A stretch of DNA of 64,000 nt, from contig NZ_JASKLS010000017.1 in the NCBI RefSeq assembly GCF_030124375.1, forward strand, positions 82,394 through 146,393. Direction: 5' to 3'. The stretch is from Sinorhizobium sp. 6-70. GTDB taxonomy: Bacteria > Pseudomonadota > Alphaproteobacteria > Rhizobiales > Rhizobiaceae. This document shows positions 34,021-42,707 of the stretch, in pieces. The stretch's first letter is position 1; every line of letters begins with the position of its first letter. The notes beneath the pieces are model-generated. The model ran no database searches, was not told the origin of the DNA, and was given only the letters and a program-made list of their open reading frames with translations. The translations under genes and the position numbers were made by a program.

Positions 34021-36009
34021 ATGTTTTCCAAACTCCTGATTGCCAATCGCGGCGAGATCGCCTGCCGCATCATTCGTACCGCCAGGCGGCTAGGCATCCG
34101 CACCGTTGCTGTCTATTCGGATGCGGACGGCGACGCGCTTCATGTGACACTCGCCGACGAGGCAGTGCGGATCGGCCCCGCGAACGCCGCCGAAAGCTAT
34201 CTTTCGATCGAGCGCGTCATAGAGGCCGCAAGGGCCGTGCGCGCAGACGCAATCCATCCCGGCTATGGCTTCCTGTCCGAGAACGCCGATTTTGCCGGGG
34301 CCGTCGCGGCCGCCGGCATCGTTTTCGTGGGGCCGCCACCGGAAGCGATCCGGGCGATGGGCCTCAAGGATGCGGCCAAGGCGCTGATGGAGCAGTCCGG
34401 CGTGCCCGTCGTGCCGGGTTATCACGGCGAACAGCAGGATCCGGAGTTCCTCGCAGCCCGGGCCGCGGAAATCGGCTACCCGGTGCTGATCAAGGCGCGC
34501 GCCGGCGGCGGCGGAAAGGGCATGCGGCGCGTCGAGCGGCGAGAGGATTTCGGTTCGGCGCTGGAAGCCGCGCAGCGGGAAGCTCAAGGATCCTTCGGCG
34601 ACGGCGGCGTTCTGATCGAGAAGTATCTGACCCGCCCCCGCCACATCGAGGTCCAGATCTTCGGAGACCGGCACGGCAACATCGTTCATCTTTTCGAGCG
34701 CGACTGCTCGTTGCAGCGGCGGCACCAGAAGGTGATCGAGGAGGCGCCGGCGCCGGGCATGACCGCGGAAGTGCGCCGCGCCATGGGAGACGCCGCTGTC
34801 AGGGCGGCGCATGCGATCGGCTATGTCGGCGCCGGCACCGTCGAGTTCATTGCCGACGTGACCAATGGCCTCTGGCCGGACCAGTTCTATTTCATGGAGA
34901 TGAACACGCGGCTGCAGGTGGAGCATCCGGTGACCGAGGCCGTCACCGGACTCGATCTTGTCGAATGGCAGCTGCGCGTCGCAGACGGCGAGCCGCTGCC
35001 GAAAAAGCAGGGCGAGATCGGTATAGACGGCTGGTCCTTCGAGGCACGCATCTATGCCGAGGATCCGACCCGCGGCTTCCTGCCGGCGACCGGGCGGCTG
35101 GCGCACTTGAGTTTTCCGGACAGCAACGTGCGCATTGACTCCGGCGTCACGCAGGGCGACGCGATAACCCCCTTTTACGATCCGCTGATCGCCAAGCTGA
35201 TCGTGCATGCCGGGACACGCTCGGCGGCGCTAACGCGGCTGCAGGCGGCGCTGAAGGAAGTCCGGATCGGCGGAACGGTTACCAATCTCGATTTTCTCAT
35301 CAAGCTGACGGACGAACAGGATTTCCGCGCCGGCAGGCCGGACACCGGACTTATCGACCGGACGGTCGAGCGGCTGGCGGCGCCGAGCGACCCGGACGAC
35401 GAGGCATTGGCGCTGGCGGCAATTGTCTCCACCGGCGTCCTCCAGCCAATGACGTCCACGGATCCCTGGGCCTCGCTCGGCTATTGGCAGATCTGGGGCG
35501 ATGCCCACCGGACGATTTCCATCGATCACGCGAGCGGACGCGCCGCCGTCACGCTCGCGTCGCGCGGACGCGATCAGTTCGCAGTTCGTGCCGGTACGAG
35601 CACCCTGCCGGTACTCGTGCTCGAACGCTTCGAAAACGGTGCGCGGCTGGAAGTGGCCGGGCAGAGGCGAACGCTTCGCTTCCTTCGGCAAGGCGAGACG
35701 CTGACATTGTTTCTCAATGGCCGGAACCTGGTGTTTCACCTGCCGGATGGGTTGGCCGGCGGACATGGCGGGGAAATTGCCGACGACGAGCTCGTCGCTC
35801 CGATGCCGGGGCTCGTCAAGATGGTCCGTGTCGGCGCCGGCGAGGCCGTCGCCAAGGGCCAGCCGTTGGTCGTGATGGAGGCGATGAAGATGGAGCTGAC
35901 GCTTTCCGCCTCGCGAGAGGGGACGGTCGCGAGCGTGCACGTGGCCGAGGGCACGCAGGTCAGCGAGGGTACTGTCCTCGTAACGCTCAGTGAGGAGGCC
36001 GCACAGTGA
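34021..36009 (+). CDS. mccA: Methylcrotonoyl-CoA carboxylase alpha subunit (biotin-containing)
   Basis: A 662-residue biotin carboxylase with carrier domain. Biotin carboxylase motifs: KLLIANRGEIACRIIRTARRLGI at the N-terminus, HPGYGFLSENADFA, the glycine-rich ATP loop KARAGGGGKGMRRV, and MEMNTRLQVEHPVTE. The C-terminal biotinyl domain has the biotinylation site EAMKMELTL (lysine about 40 residues from the end). The MccA subunit normally has 650-670 residues. It overlaps the HMG-CoA lyase gene by 4 bases. Confidence 0.95.
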   Translation: MFSKLLIANRGEIACRIIRTARRLGIRTVAVYSDADGDALHVTLADEAVRIGPANAAESYLSIERVIEAARAVRADAIHPGYGFLSENADFAGAVAAAGIVFVGPPPEAIRAMGLKDAAKALMEQSGVPVVPGYHGEQQDPEFLAARAAEIGYPVLIKARAGGGGKGMRRVERREDFGSALEAAQREAQGSFGDGGVLIEKYLTRPRHIEVQIFGDRHGNIVHLFERDCSLQRRHQKVIEEAPAPGMTAEVRRAMGDAAVRAAHAIGYVGAGTVEFIADVTNGLWPDQFYFMEMNTRLQVEHPVTEAVTGLDLVEWQLRVADGEPLPKKQGEIGIDGWSFEARIYAEDPTRGFLPATGRLAHLSFPDSNVRIDSGVTQGDAITPFYDPLIAKLIVHAGTRSAALTRLQAALKEVRIGGTVTNLDFLIKLTDEQDFRAGRPDTGLIDRTVERLAAPSDPDDEALALAAIVSTGVLQPMTSTDPWASLGYWQIWGDAHRTISIDHASGRAAVTLASRGRDQFAVRAGTSTLPVLVLERFENGARLEVAGQRRTLRFLRQGETLTLFLNGRNLVFHLPDGLAGGHGGEIADDELVAPMPGLVKMVRVGAGEAVAKGQPLVVMEAMKMELTLSASREGTVASVHVAEGTQVSEGTVLVTLSEEAAQ

Positions 36010-36875
36010 CATCGTCGGCAAGCGAGCACGTCACGATCGTCGAGATGGCGCCGCGCGACGGCCTCCAGAACGAATCCCGGCTTGTCGATACCGATGACAA
36101 GATCCGGCTCGTCGACCTGCTCTCCGATTGCGGTTTCGAGCGCATCGAGGTGACCAGCTTCGTCAGCCCGAAATGGGTGCCGCAGATGGCCGATGCCCCG
36201 GCGGTGATGGCCGGCATCGCGCGGCGCCCGGGCATTCGCTACGCGGCGTTGACGCCGAACATCCGGGGCTTCGAGGCTGCCCGCGCCGCGAGCGCCGACG
36301 AGGTGGCGATTTTCGCCTCCGCCTCCGAAAGCTTCTCCGAGAAGAACATCAACTGCTCGATTGCCGAGAGCATCGAGCGCTTTCGTCCTGTCGCGGAGGC
36401 AAGCCGGCACCATGGAATTCCGATGCGCGGCTACGTCAGCTGTGTCGTCGAGTGCCCTTACGAGGGACCGATCGCGCCGGAGGCCGCCGCCCGCGTCGCA
36501 CGCCTTCTTTCCGAACTCGGCTGTTACGAGCTCAGTCTCGGCGACACCATCGGGCGCGGCACGCCGGAAGCCGTTGATACCATGCTGGCGACGGTGCTCG
36601 GCGACGTCGCGGTGTCGAAACTTGCGGGTCATTTCCACGATACGTCCGGCCGGGCGCTGGAAAATATCGCTGTCGGCCTCGACCGGGGTCTGCGGGTGTT
36701 CGACGCCTCGACCGGCGGGCTCGGCGGTTGCCCCTACGCGCCCGGCGCCGCCGGCAACGTCGATACGCTGGCGGTGAATGCCTTCCTGCAGAAAAGGGGA
36801 TTTTCGACCGGGCTCGACACCGCAAAGCTCGATCGCGCGGCCGCCTTCGCCCGATCCCTGAGGAGCGCAGCATGA
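36006..36875 (+). CDS. Hydroxymethylglutaryl-CoA lyase
   Basis: A 289-residue TIM-barrel aldolase that splits HMG-CoA into acetyl-CoA and acetoacetate, the last leucine step. The N-terminus VTIVEMAPRDGLQNESRLVDTDDKIRLVDLLSDCGFERIEVTSFVSPKWVPQMADA is typical. The metal-binding His-x-His site is present at about 222-224 in LAGHFHDTSGRAL. The catalytic cysteine is in GGLGGCPYAPGAAGNV (about residue 255). It overlaps both neighbours by 4 bases, so the operon is tightly coupled. Confidence 0.94.
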   Translation: MTSSASEHVTIVEMAPRDGLQNESRLVDTDDKIRLVDLLSDCGFERIEVTSFVSPKWVPQMADAPAVMAGIARRPGIRYAALTPNIRGFEAARAASADEVAIFASASESFSEKNINCSIAESIERFRPVAEASRHHGIPMRGYVSCVVECPYEGPIAPEAAARVARLLSELGCYELSLGDTIGRGTPEAVDTMLATVLGDVAVSKLAGHFHDTSGRALENIAVGLDRGLRVFDASTGGLGGCPYAPGAAGNVDTLAVNAFLQKRGFSTGLDTAKLDRAAAFARSLRSAA

Positions 36876-37657
36876 CTGACCAGACGATCCGGTGCACGGT
36901 CGACAAACGGGGCATCGCCCGCCTGACGCTCGCCCGTCCGGAAAAGCACAACGCGCTTTCCGCCGCGATGATCAGCGAGCTGACGGATGCGGCTGTCCGG
37001 CTTGGCGATGACAAGGCGGTCCGTGTCGTCATTCTCGACGGCGAGGGGAAGAGTTTTTGTGCCGGCGGCGATCTCGACTGGATGCGCCAGCAGTTTGGCG
37101 CCGACCGGCAGGAGCGGGTTGCCGAAGCAATGCGTCTCGCGATGATGTTCAAGGCGCTGAACGAGATGCCGAAGCCGCTGATCGCGCGGGTGCATGGCAA
37201 TGCGTTCGGCGGCGGGATCGGGCTGATGAGTGTCTGCGACGCCGTCGTCGCGGCGGCGGGCGCAAAATTCGGCCTGACGGAAGCGAGGCTCGGGCTGATC
37301 CCGGCGACGATCAGTCCCTATGTCGTCGCCCGGATCGGCGAAGGGAGGGCGCGGCCGCTGTTCATGTCGGCCCGGCTCTTCGGCGCCGAAGAGGCGCTTG
37401 CCGCCGGTCTTGCGACGGTCGTGGTCGACGATGGACAGATGGACGCCGCTGTCGATGCGGAAATCGCGCCCTATCTTTCCGCGGCGCCACAAGCGGCCGG
37501 AAGGGCGAAACGCTTGGCGCGCTCGCTTGGCATGCCGATCACAGATGCAGTCATCGCCGCGACGATCGAGCAGCTTGCCGACACCTGGGAAACGGAGGAA
37601 GCCCGGGAAGGGATCTCGGCCTTTTTCGACCGGCGAACGCCTTCCTGGCAGTCATGA
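36872..37657 (+). CDS. Enoyl-CoA hydratase/isomerase, probable methylglutaconyl-CoA hydratase
   Basis: A 261-residue crotonase-fold protein. The start at 36872 overlaps the lyase stop (ATGA). Motifs: LARPEKHNALSAAMI near the N-terminus, GKSFCAGGDLDWMR (oxyanion-hole segment), and VHGNAFGGGIGLMSVCDAVVA with the second oxyanion glycine. The catalytic pair appears in FGLTEARLGLIPATISPYV. In this operon it should hydrate 3-methylglutaconyl-CoA to HMG-CoA, closing the pathway between MccAB and the lyase. Specificity is inferred from the operon. Confidence 0.9.
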   Translation: MTDQTIRCTVDKRGIARLTLARPEKHNALSAAMISELTDAAVRLGDDKAVRVVILDGEGKSFCAGGDLDWMRQQFGADRQERVAEAMRLAMMFKALNEMPKPLIARVHGNAFGGGIGLMSVCDAVVAAAGAKFGLTEARLGLIPATISPYVVARIGEGRARPLFMSARLFGAEEALAAGLATVVVDDGQMDAAVDAEIAPYLSAAPQAAGRAKRLARSLGMPITDAVIAATIEQLADTWETEEAREGISAFFDRRTPSWQS

Positions 37658-37735
37658 GCAACGTCTGCGCTTGAAATGATCACGGATTGAGCTTATTTTA
37701 CGTATGTGTTGATCAAGTCAAGATCGAGTTTTGCC

Positions 37736-38107
37736 ATGATTGCGCTCAGCCTGGATATTCCCGCTGCCCGTTTCGGGGAGGATCAATCCCCGTTTCTGTC
37801 GGCGCGTCTTGTCGCCGACCGTCTGGGCATAACGCTTGCCGAACTCGCCAAACTGATTGGCGTCGCGCGGAACACGCTGACGGCCAAGACCGGCGCCCGC
37901 AAGGTCGATAGCGCCTTGAGCAAGGTCGTCCGCATCCTCGCCATGGCGTCCGAAATGGCGGGCGACGAGGCCCGTGCCGTCATCTGGTTCAAGCATCAGC
38001 CGATCCCCGGCTGGGCCGGAAAGACGGCGTTCGATCTCGTCGGAGAAGGCAAGGCCGACAAGGTTCTCGCTTATCTGGAAGCTGTTCGCGCCGGCGTCTA
38101 CGCCTAA
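37736..38107 (+). CDS. Xre/MbcA/ParS-type antitoxin
   Basis: A 123-residue protein with an N-terminal Xre-like helix-turn-helix (LVADRLGITLAELAKLIGVARNTLTAKTGARKVDSALSKVVRILAMA, about 22-68). The C-terminal DUF2384-type domain has FKHQPIPGWAGKTAFDLVGEGKADKVLAYLEAVRAGVYA, which neutralises the toxin in Xre-RES systems. GTG at 37706 is an alternative start. The RES-domain gene follows on the same strand, the standard order for this pair. It probably represses its own promoter; a TTGAGC box at 37687 could be the -35 element. Confidence 0.9.
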   Translation: MIALSLDIPAARFGEDQSPFLSARLVADRLGITLAELAKLIGVARNTLTAKTGARKVDSALSKVVRILAMASEMAGDEARAVIWFKHQPIPGWAGKTAFDLVGEGKADKVLAYLEAVRAGVYA

Positions 38108-38153
38108 GCGGCATGAGGAAAAGTGTGAGCGGTTTTCCGTCCGCATCCCGCTC
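38108..38153. repeat. Dispersed palindromic repeat, copy 1
   Basis: A 46-base palindrome with core GAGGAAAAGTGTGAGCGG, then TTTTCCGTCC and CGCATCCCGCTC. It sits exactly between the antitoxin stop and the RES toxin. If the toxin reading frame is taken from its first ATG (38113), its first residues are encoded by this repeat, so that start is probably not the true one. The same core occurs at 38665-38748 and 55619-55756. Confidence 0.75.
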
Positions 38154-38175
38154 CAACTTAGAGCCTGCCGCGCCG

Positions 38176-38667
38176 ATGCCGCTGTGGCGCGCCTTCGTGC
38201 CGCGCTGGGCCCATGTCCCGCTTTCTGGTGACGGGGCGGCGCGCTTCGGTGGCCGATGGAATCCGGTGGGCATGCCGACGGTCTATGCCGCGCGCGAACT
38301 TTCGACCGCTTGGGCCGAATACAACCAGGGTTTCGTGCAGCATCCGGCGCTGATCGTGCGGCTCGAGCTTTACGATGCGCGGCTGGCCGATCTTACGGAC
38401 GCCAATGTTCTTGCGGAGCTTGGCCTGACGGATGCGATCCACCGATGCGAATGGCGAGACGACCTCGACAGGGGCGTGGTGCCGCAGACCCATGAGGTGC
38501 AGGCCGATCTCTCGGCCCGGGAGTTTCACGGCGTGATCTACCCGTCTTTCATGTCGCCCGGCGGCACTTGCGTCGCGCTCTGGCGCTGGAACGGCGCGGG
38601 CGAGCCACGCCTTGAGGTCATAGATCCGGAAGGCAGGCTGCCGAAATCGCCGGCCTCCTGGCTTTAG
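38176..38667 (+). CDS. RES-domain toxin (NAD-consuming)
   Basis: Likely 163 residues from the ATG at 38176 (PLWRAFVPRWAH, the typical RES beginning). The open frame reaches back to 38113 but there it is encoded by the dispersed repeat. The RES-domain motif LSGDGAARFGGRWNPVGMPTVYAA is intact (the Arg and Gly pair is the NAD-binding part), then the glutamate in STAWAEYNQ and the C-terminal S-P-G-G-T segment. RES toxins deplete NAD by phosphorolysis or transfer ADP-ribose. Its upstream partner is the Xre/MbcA-type antitoxin. It is flanked by repeats on both sides. Confidence 0.87.
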   Translation: MPLWRAFVPRWAHVPLSGDGAARFGGRWNPVGMPTVYAARELSTAWAEYNQGFVQHPALIVRLELYDARLADLTDANVLAELGLTDAIHRCEWRDDLDRGVVPQTHEVQADLSAREFHGVIYPSFMSPGGTCVALWRWNGAGEPRLEVIDPEGRLPKSPASWL

Positions 38668-38748
38668 ACGGAAAACTGTTACACACTTTTCCTGGAATTG
38701 TTTTAGAGCGGGATGAGGAAAACTGCGCGGTTCTCCGTCCGCATCCCG
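38665..38748. repeat. Dispersed palindromic repeats, copies 2 and 3
   Basis: Copy 2 (38665-38700) is an inverted copy of the core, reading TTTTCCTGGAATTG at its end; it begins in the toxin stop codon. Copy 3 (38706-38748) is close to copy 1, with GCGGGATGAGGAAAA and CCGTCCGCATCCCG. Together with copy 1 they bracket the toxin gene, and they also separate it from the convergent ATC-hydrolase-like gene. Confidence 0.75.
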
Positions 38749-38762
38749 GGTCTGCACAACGC

Positions 38763-39284
38763 CTATTTGGAGGACGATTCCTCGGTCTTGTTCAGGCGAT
38801 ATTTGAAGTCGCAATGGGACGCGCCCTGCATCACCGTCTGCGTGCGCTCCAGCGTGATGCGCGGATCGTAGCCGGTGCAGAATACGCCGTCGCGATTGCA
38901 GGACAGAAGATGCCCGATATGCCCGAGACCCATTTCCCGATAGGTCTCGGCGTAGCGACAGCGCAGCACGTTGTAGTGGAACTCCTCGTCCGTCGCCTTG
39001 ACGACCTCGATCGTCAGCGCGTCGTCCTGGGTCCAGAGATCCTGCAACTCCTGAAACGTCCGCAGGCTGGTTCCGCCGGGCGTTTTTGCGGCAAAGGCCT
39101 TTCCGGCGTCGATGGCGGCGCGCGTGATCGCGGTATCGATGATGGATTGGGCGAGTTCCTCACCGACCTTCTCACGCATGACCTCATAGAGCGGCGCGAT
39201 GATCCCCGCCTCGATCTTGCGTCTGGCAAGAATGCCGAGCTCTCCGTCCATTGCCGATCTGGAGTCGCTTTGTTCGTCGGTCAC
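38763..39284 (-). CDS. L-2-amino-thiazoline-4-carboxylic acid hydrolase-like protein
   Basis: A 173-residue member of the ATC hydrolase family. ATC hydrolase (AtcB/C-type in Pseudomonas) opens aminothiazoline carboxylate to carbamoyl-cysteine. Family features near the C-terminus are the cysteine-containing YNVLRCRYAETYREMGLGHIGHLLSCNRDGVFC and ASHCDFKYRL. The gene is 40 bases downstream of an FAD oxidase in a run with the sulfate importer, which fits sulfur metabolism. The start at 39284 is followed by a polar region. Whether ATC is the real substrate is not known. Confidence 0.8.
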   Translation of the reverse strand: MTDEQSDSRSAMDGELGILARRKIEAGIIAPLYEVMREKVGEELAQSIIDTAITRAAIDAGKAFAAKTPGGTSLRTFQELQDLWTQDDALTIEVVKATDEEFHYNVLRCRYAETYREMGLGHIGHLLSCNRDGVFCTGYDPRITLERTQTVMQGASHCDFKYRLNKTEESSSK

Positions 39285-39324
39285 GTGCAGGTCCTTTCAC
39301 TGGTGAAGGCGCCGCCTCTTTGCG

Positions 39325-40695
39325 TTAGCGCAGCACTTTGCCGGGATTGAGGATGCCGTTCGGGTCGAGGGCATTCTTGATGCGGCGCATGACGTCCAAC
39401 TCGGCCTCGCTGCGGGAGTGGTCGAGGAAGTCGCGCTTCAAGGTGCCGATCCCGTGTTCGGCGGAGATCGATCCGTGATAGGCGGCAACAAGCGGATAGA
39501 CGATCGCATCGACTTGATGCGCGGTTTCGTCGCCGGCGTCCGGAACGGAAAAGGCGATATGAAGGTTGCTGTCACCGACATGGCCGAAGAAGGAGACATG
39601 TGCCGATGGGAACCGCGTGGAAAGCGCCCTGCTGCATTCGTCGGCAAAGCGGCCGATATCGCCGATCGGCAGGCTGACATCGAGATTGACGAGGGAAGGC
39701 AGCAGCCTGTCCATGGCATGGCCCTCGCGCACGCGCCAGAAGCTCTGGGCCTCCTTCTCCGACTGGGCGATCAGCGCATCGCCGATCGTTCCGTCTTCAA
39801 GGGCCTGTCCGAGGAAGGTCTCGAATTGCTCGCGTTCGCCGTTCTGTCCGCGGATGTCCTGCTCGATGATCGCGGCGAAGGCCGGAGAGGTCTCGAAAAA
39901 TTGCCGTCCTTCCGCCTCGCAATTGAAGCGGAAGTAGCTCTCCCACATCGCTTCGAACGCGGAGAGACCGGAAAGCTCCCGCTGAGCGCGCTTCAGCAAG
40001 GCGACGACATCCGCGTAGCTGTCGAGCGCACAAAGTGCCGTCAGCCGTCCGGCCGGCAACGGGCGCAGGCGCAGCACGGCGCGGGTGATGATGCCGAGCG
40101 TGCCCTCCGAACCGATGAAAAATTGCCGGAGGTCGTAGCCGGTATTGTTCTTGATCATCTTGTTGAGCGAAGAGACCACCGTGCCGTCGGCAAGCACGAC
40201 CTCGATGCCCAGCACATTGTCACGGGCGACACCGTTGCGGATGACGCGGATACCGCCGGCATTGGTGGCAAGGTTGCCGCCGATCTGGCACGAGCCGCGT
40301 GCGCCGAGATCGATCGGGAGCAGGAAACCCGCATCTTCGGCCGCGCGTTGCGCGACTTCAAGCGGTGTGCCGGCAAGTACGGTCATCGTCGCGGCCGCCG
40401 GGTCGATTTCCTCGATACCGGAAAGCCGCTCCATCGAAATGACGATGTCGCCGGTGTCGGGGTTGGCACCGCCGGCGAGTCCTGTCATGCCGCCCTGCGG
40501 CACCACGCTTTGATGATGCGCATTGCAGATACCGAGCGCTGTAGCGACCTCGGCCGTACGCGCCGGGCGAACCACGGCGCTCGGGAGGTTTCGCCCGGTG
40601 AGGCTCGCGTCACTGCGATAGCGCTCGGTGATACGGCCGCCGGTCAGCACGACCGCCTCGCCGAGCGATCGCGTCAGATCTTCGATAACCGACAT
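39325..40695 (-). CDS. FAD-binding oxidase (D-2-hydroxyacid/glycolate dehydrogenase type)
   Basis: About 456 residues from the ATG at 40695 (MSVIEDLTRSLGE). FAD_binding_4 domain: VVRPARTAEVATALGICNAHHQSVVPQGGMTGLAGGANP at about 35-75, and GSCQIGGNLATNAGGIRVIRNG. The C-terminal FAD-oxidase domain has HVSFFGHVGDSNLHIAFSVP, which holds the conserved histidines, and ends SAEHGIGTLKRDFL then NPGKVLR. It oxidises D-2-hydroxy acids such as D-lactate or 2-hydroxyglutarate. Its ATG overlaps the cysA stop by one base, so it belongs to the sulfate operon transcript. Confidence 0.88.
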   Translation of the reverse strand: MSVIEDLTRSLGEAVVLTGGRITERYRSDASLTGRNLPSAVVRPARTAEVATALGICNAHHQSVVPQGGMTGLAGGANPDTGDIVISMERLSGIEEIDPAAATMTVLAGTPLEVAQRAAEDAGFLLPIDLGARGSCQIGGNLATNAGGIRVIRNGVARDNVLGIEVVLADGTVVSSLNKMIKNNTGYDLRQFFIGSEGTLGIITRAVLRLRPLPAGRLTALCALDSYADVVALLKRAQRELSGLSAFEAMWESYFRFNCEAEGRQFFETSPAFAAIIEQDIRGQNGEREQFETFLGQALEDGTIGDALIAQSEKEAQSFWRVREGHAMDRLLPSLVNLDVSLPIGDIGRFADECSRALSTRFPSAHVSFFGHVGDSNLHIAFSVPDAGDETAHQVDAIVYPLVAAYHGSISAEHGIGTLKRDFLDHSRSEAELDVMRRIKNALDPNGILNPGKVLR

Positions 40696-41804
40696 TACGT
40701 GCCCGTGCGCGCCAGTTCGCCGGTGGGTATTTCGACCCTCCGCTTGACTTCCGGCAGCGCCTCGTCCTTGCGGAAGAGCTTCCATTTGGTCGGCCTGAAG
40801 GCGATGCGGGCGTGATCGGCGGCGGTCGCGCGTTCCGGCGGCAGCTCGATCTCCACGGGCGGGTGCGTGCGGCCGAGATCGAGTTCGAGATGGCGCGTTC
40901 CGGCCACGCGGCGGCTGCCGGTCACGAGGCCAGCCAGACAGCCGCCGCAGCCATCGATGAGCTCGATGTCATGCGGGCGGAAGTAGAGGGTCGCCGAACC
41001 GTCGGGTTCGCTCGCTGCGCGCAATCCGATCGGTCGGTCTTCGAACCAGATTTCGCCACTGGAAAGCGTCACGTTGAGGCAATTGGACTGGCCGATGAAG
41101 CCGTAGACGAAAGGCGAGACCGGATAGTCGTAGATTTCGTCGGGGGTTCCGACCTGTTCGATCGCGCCATTGCTCATCACGACGATGCGGTCGGCCAGTT
41201 CCAGAGCTTCCTCCTGGTCGTGGGTGACGAAGATCGTGGTGTGGCCGGTTCGGTCGTGGATTTCCCTGAGCCAGCGTCTCAACTCCTTGCGCACCTGGGC
41301 GTCGAGCGCTCCGAAGGGCTCGTCGAGCAGCAGCACGTTGGGCTCGACCGCCATGGCGCGCGCGAGCGCCACGCGCTGGCGCTGGCCGCCGGAGAGCTGG
41401 GCCGGATAGCGCTTTTCGAGGCCGGAGAGCTGCACGAGATCGAGCAGATCGAGGGCCCGGCGGCGGATTTCGGCGGCCGGCGGCCGACGGTTGGCAGGCC
41501 GTACCTTCAGCCCGAAGGCGACGTTGTCAAGCACCGTCATGTGCCGGAAGAGGGCATAGTGCTGGAAGACGAAACCGATGTTTCGTTCCTGCACGCTCTT
41601 TTTCGATGCATCCTCGTCGCCGAAGAAGATCATGCCTCCGGTCGGGCTCTCGAGCCCGGCGACGAGCCGCAGCAACGTGGTCTTTCCCGAGCCGGACGGG
41701 CCGAGCAAGGCGATCAGTTCGCCGGACCGGATGTCGAGCGACACGTCGTCGAGCGCCGGGAAGCGGCCGAATTCCTTGCGTATGTTCTGGACGCGGACTT
41801 CCAT
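40695..41804 (-). CDS. cysA: Sulfate/thiosulfate ABC transporter ATPase CysA
   Basis: A 369-residue ATPase with Walker A GPSGSGKT (about 36-43), the Q-loop FQHYALFRHM, signature LSGGQRQRVALARA, and Walker B LLLDEPFGALD. The C-terminal TOBE-like regulatory part includes SPFVYGFIGQSNCLNV, typical of CysA. It drives sulfate and thiosulfate import through CysT and CysW. It lies 15 bases after cysW, in the order sbp-cysT-cysW-cysA. Confidence 0.94.
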   Translation of the reverse strand: MEVRVQNIRKEFGRFPALDDVSLDIRSGELIALLGPSGSGKTTLLRLVAGLESPTGGMIFFGDEDASKKSVQERNIGFVFQHYALFRHMTVLDNVAFGLKVRPANRRPPAAEIRRRALDLLDLVQLSGLEKRYPAQLSGGQRQRVALARAMAVEPNVLLLDEPFGALDAQVRKELRRWLREIHDRTGHTTIFVTHDQEEALELADRIVVMSNGAIEQVGTPDEIYDYPVSPFVYGFIGQSNCLNVTLSSGEIWFEDRPIGLRAASEPDGSATLYFRPHDIELIDGCGGCLAGLVTGSRRVAGTRHLELDLGRTHPPVEIELPPERATAADHARIAFRPTKWKLFRKDEALPEVKRRVEIPTGELARTGT

Positions 41805-41819
41805 GGATGTCTGGACCTT

Positions 41820-42707
41820 TCAATGCCTGCGGCTGGCAGCGATCTCGTCGCTGTATCGAAGTTCAAGTGCCGTCTTCAGGACGAGCGTTACCAGCGCCAG
41901 GAGCGCAAGGAGCGCCGCCACTGCAAAGGCGGCGACGAAATTGTACTCATTATAGAGGATTTCCACCTGCAACGGCATGGTGTTCGTTTGGCCGCGAATA
42001 TGGCCGGAAACGACGGAGACGGCACCGAACTCACCCATGGCGCGGGCGTTGCAGAGAAGCACGCCGTAAAGCAGGCCCCATTTGATGTTGGGCAGCGTCA
42101 CATGCCAGAAGGTTTGCCAGCCGGTGGCGCCGAGCGACAATGCCGCTTCCTCGTCGCTGGTCCCCTGTTCCTGCATCAGCGGGATGAGTTCGCGCGCGAC
42201 GAAGGGGAAGGTGACGAAGACAGTTGCAAGCACCAGCGCGGGCACGGCAAAGAGGATCTGGATACCGTAGCTTTGCAGGATCGGGCCGAGCAGGCTGTGC
42301 GACCCGAAGAGCAGCACGAAGACAAGGCCCGAAATCACGGGCGACACCGAGAAGGGCAGGTCGATCAGGGTCGTCAGGAACGCCTTGCCCTTGAACTCGA
42401 ACTTGGCGATCGCCCAGGCGGCCGCCACCCCGAAGACGAGATTGAGCGGCACGGCGATCGCGGCAACCAGCAACGTCAGGCGAATGGCGGAAAAGGTCTC
42501 CGCATCACGCAGCGCCGAGAGGAACTCTGCCGGTCCCTTGCGGAACGCCTCGATAAACACCGTGGCAAGCGGCAGCAGCAGGAAAAGTGCGACGAAACCG
42601 AGAGCAACGACGATCAGCGTCATGCGTGCGAACCGCGTCTCCGAGGTCGCCGCCCTGACCAGATTTGACGGCGCCGCAATCGACGCAGAACCGACATCAT
42701 GCGCCAT
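41820..42707 (-). CDS. cysW: Sulfate ABC transporter permease CysW
   Basis: A 295-residue permease with six helices. The EAA-type motif is DEEAALSLGATGWQTFWHVTLPNIKWGLLYGVLLCNARAMGEFGAVSVVSG, which is distinctive for sulfate permeases. It starts inside the end of cysT (11-base overlap), so the two halves of the heterodimeric channel are made together. Confidence 0.94.
   Translation of the reverse strand: MAHDVGSASIAAPSNLVRAATSETRFARMTLIVVALGFVALFLLLPLATVFIEAFRKGPAEFLSALRDAETFSAIRLTLLVAAIAVPLNLVFGVAAAWAIAKFEFKGKAFLTTLIDLPFSVSPVISGLVFVLLFGSHSLLGPILQSYGIQILFAVPALVLATVFVTFPFVARELIPLMQEQGTSDEEAALSLGATGWQTFWHVTLPNIKWGLLYGVLLCNARAMGEFGAVSVVSGHIRGQTNTMPLQVEILYNEYNFVAAFAVAALLALLALVTLVLKTALELRYSDEIAASRRH

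Noticed and set aside
38113..38175. Upstream start of the RES toxin
   Set aside because: These codons belong to the dispersed repeat and the peptide lacks similarity to RES N-termini; 38176 fits the family.
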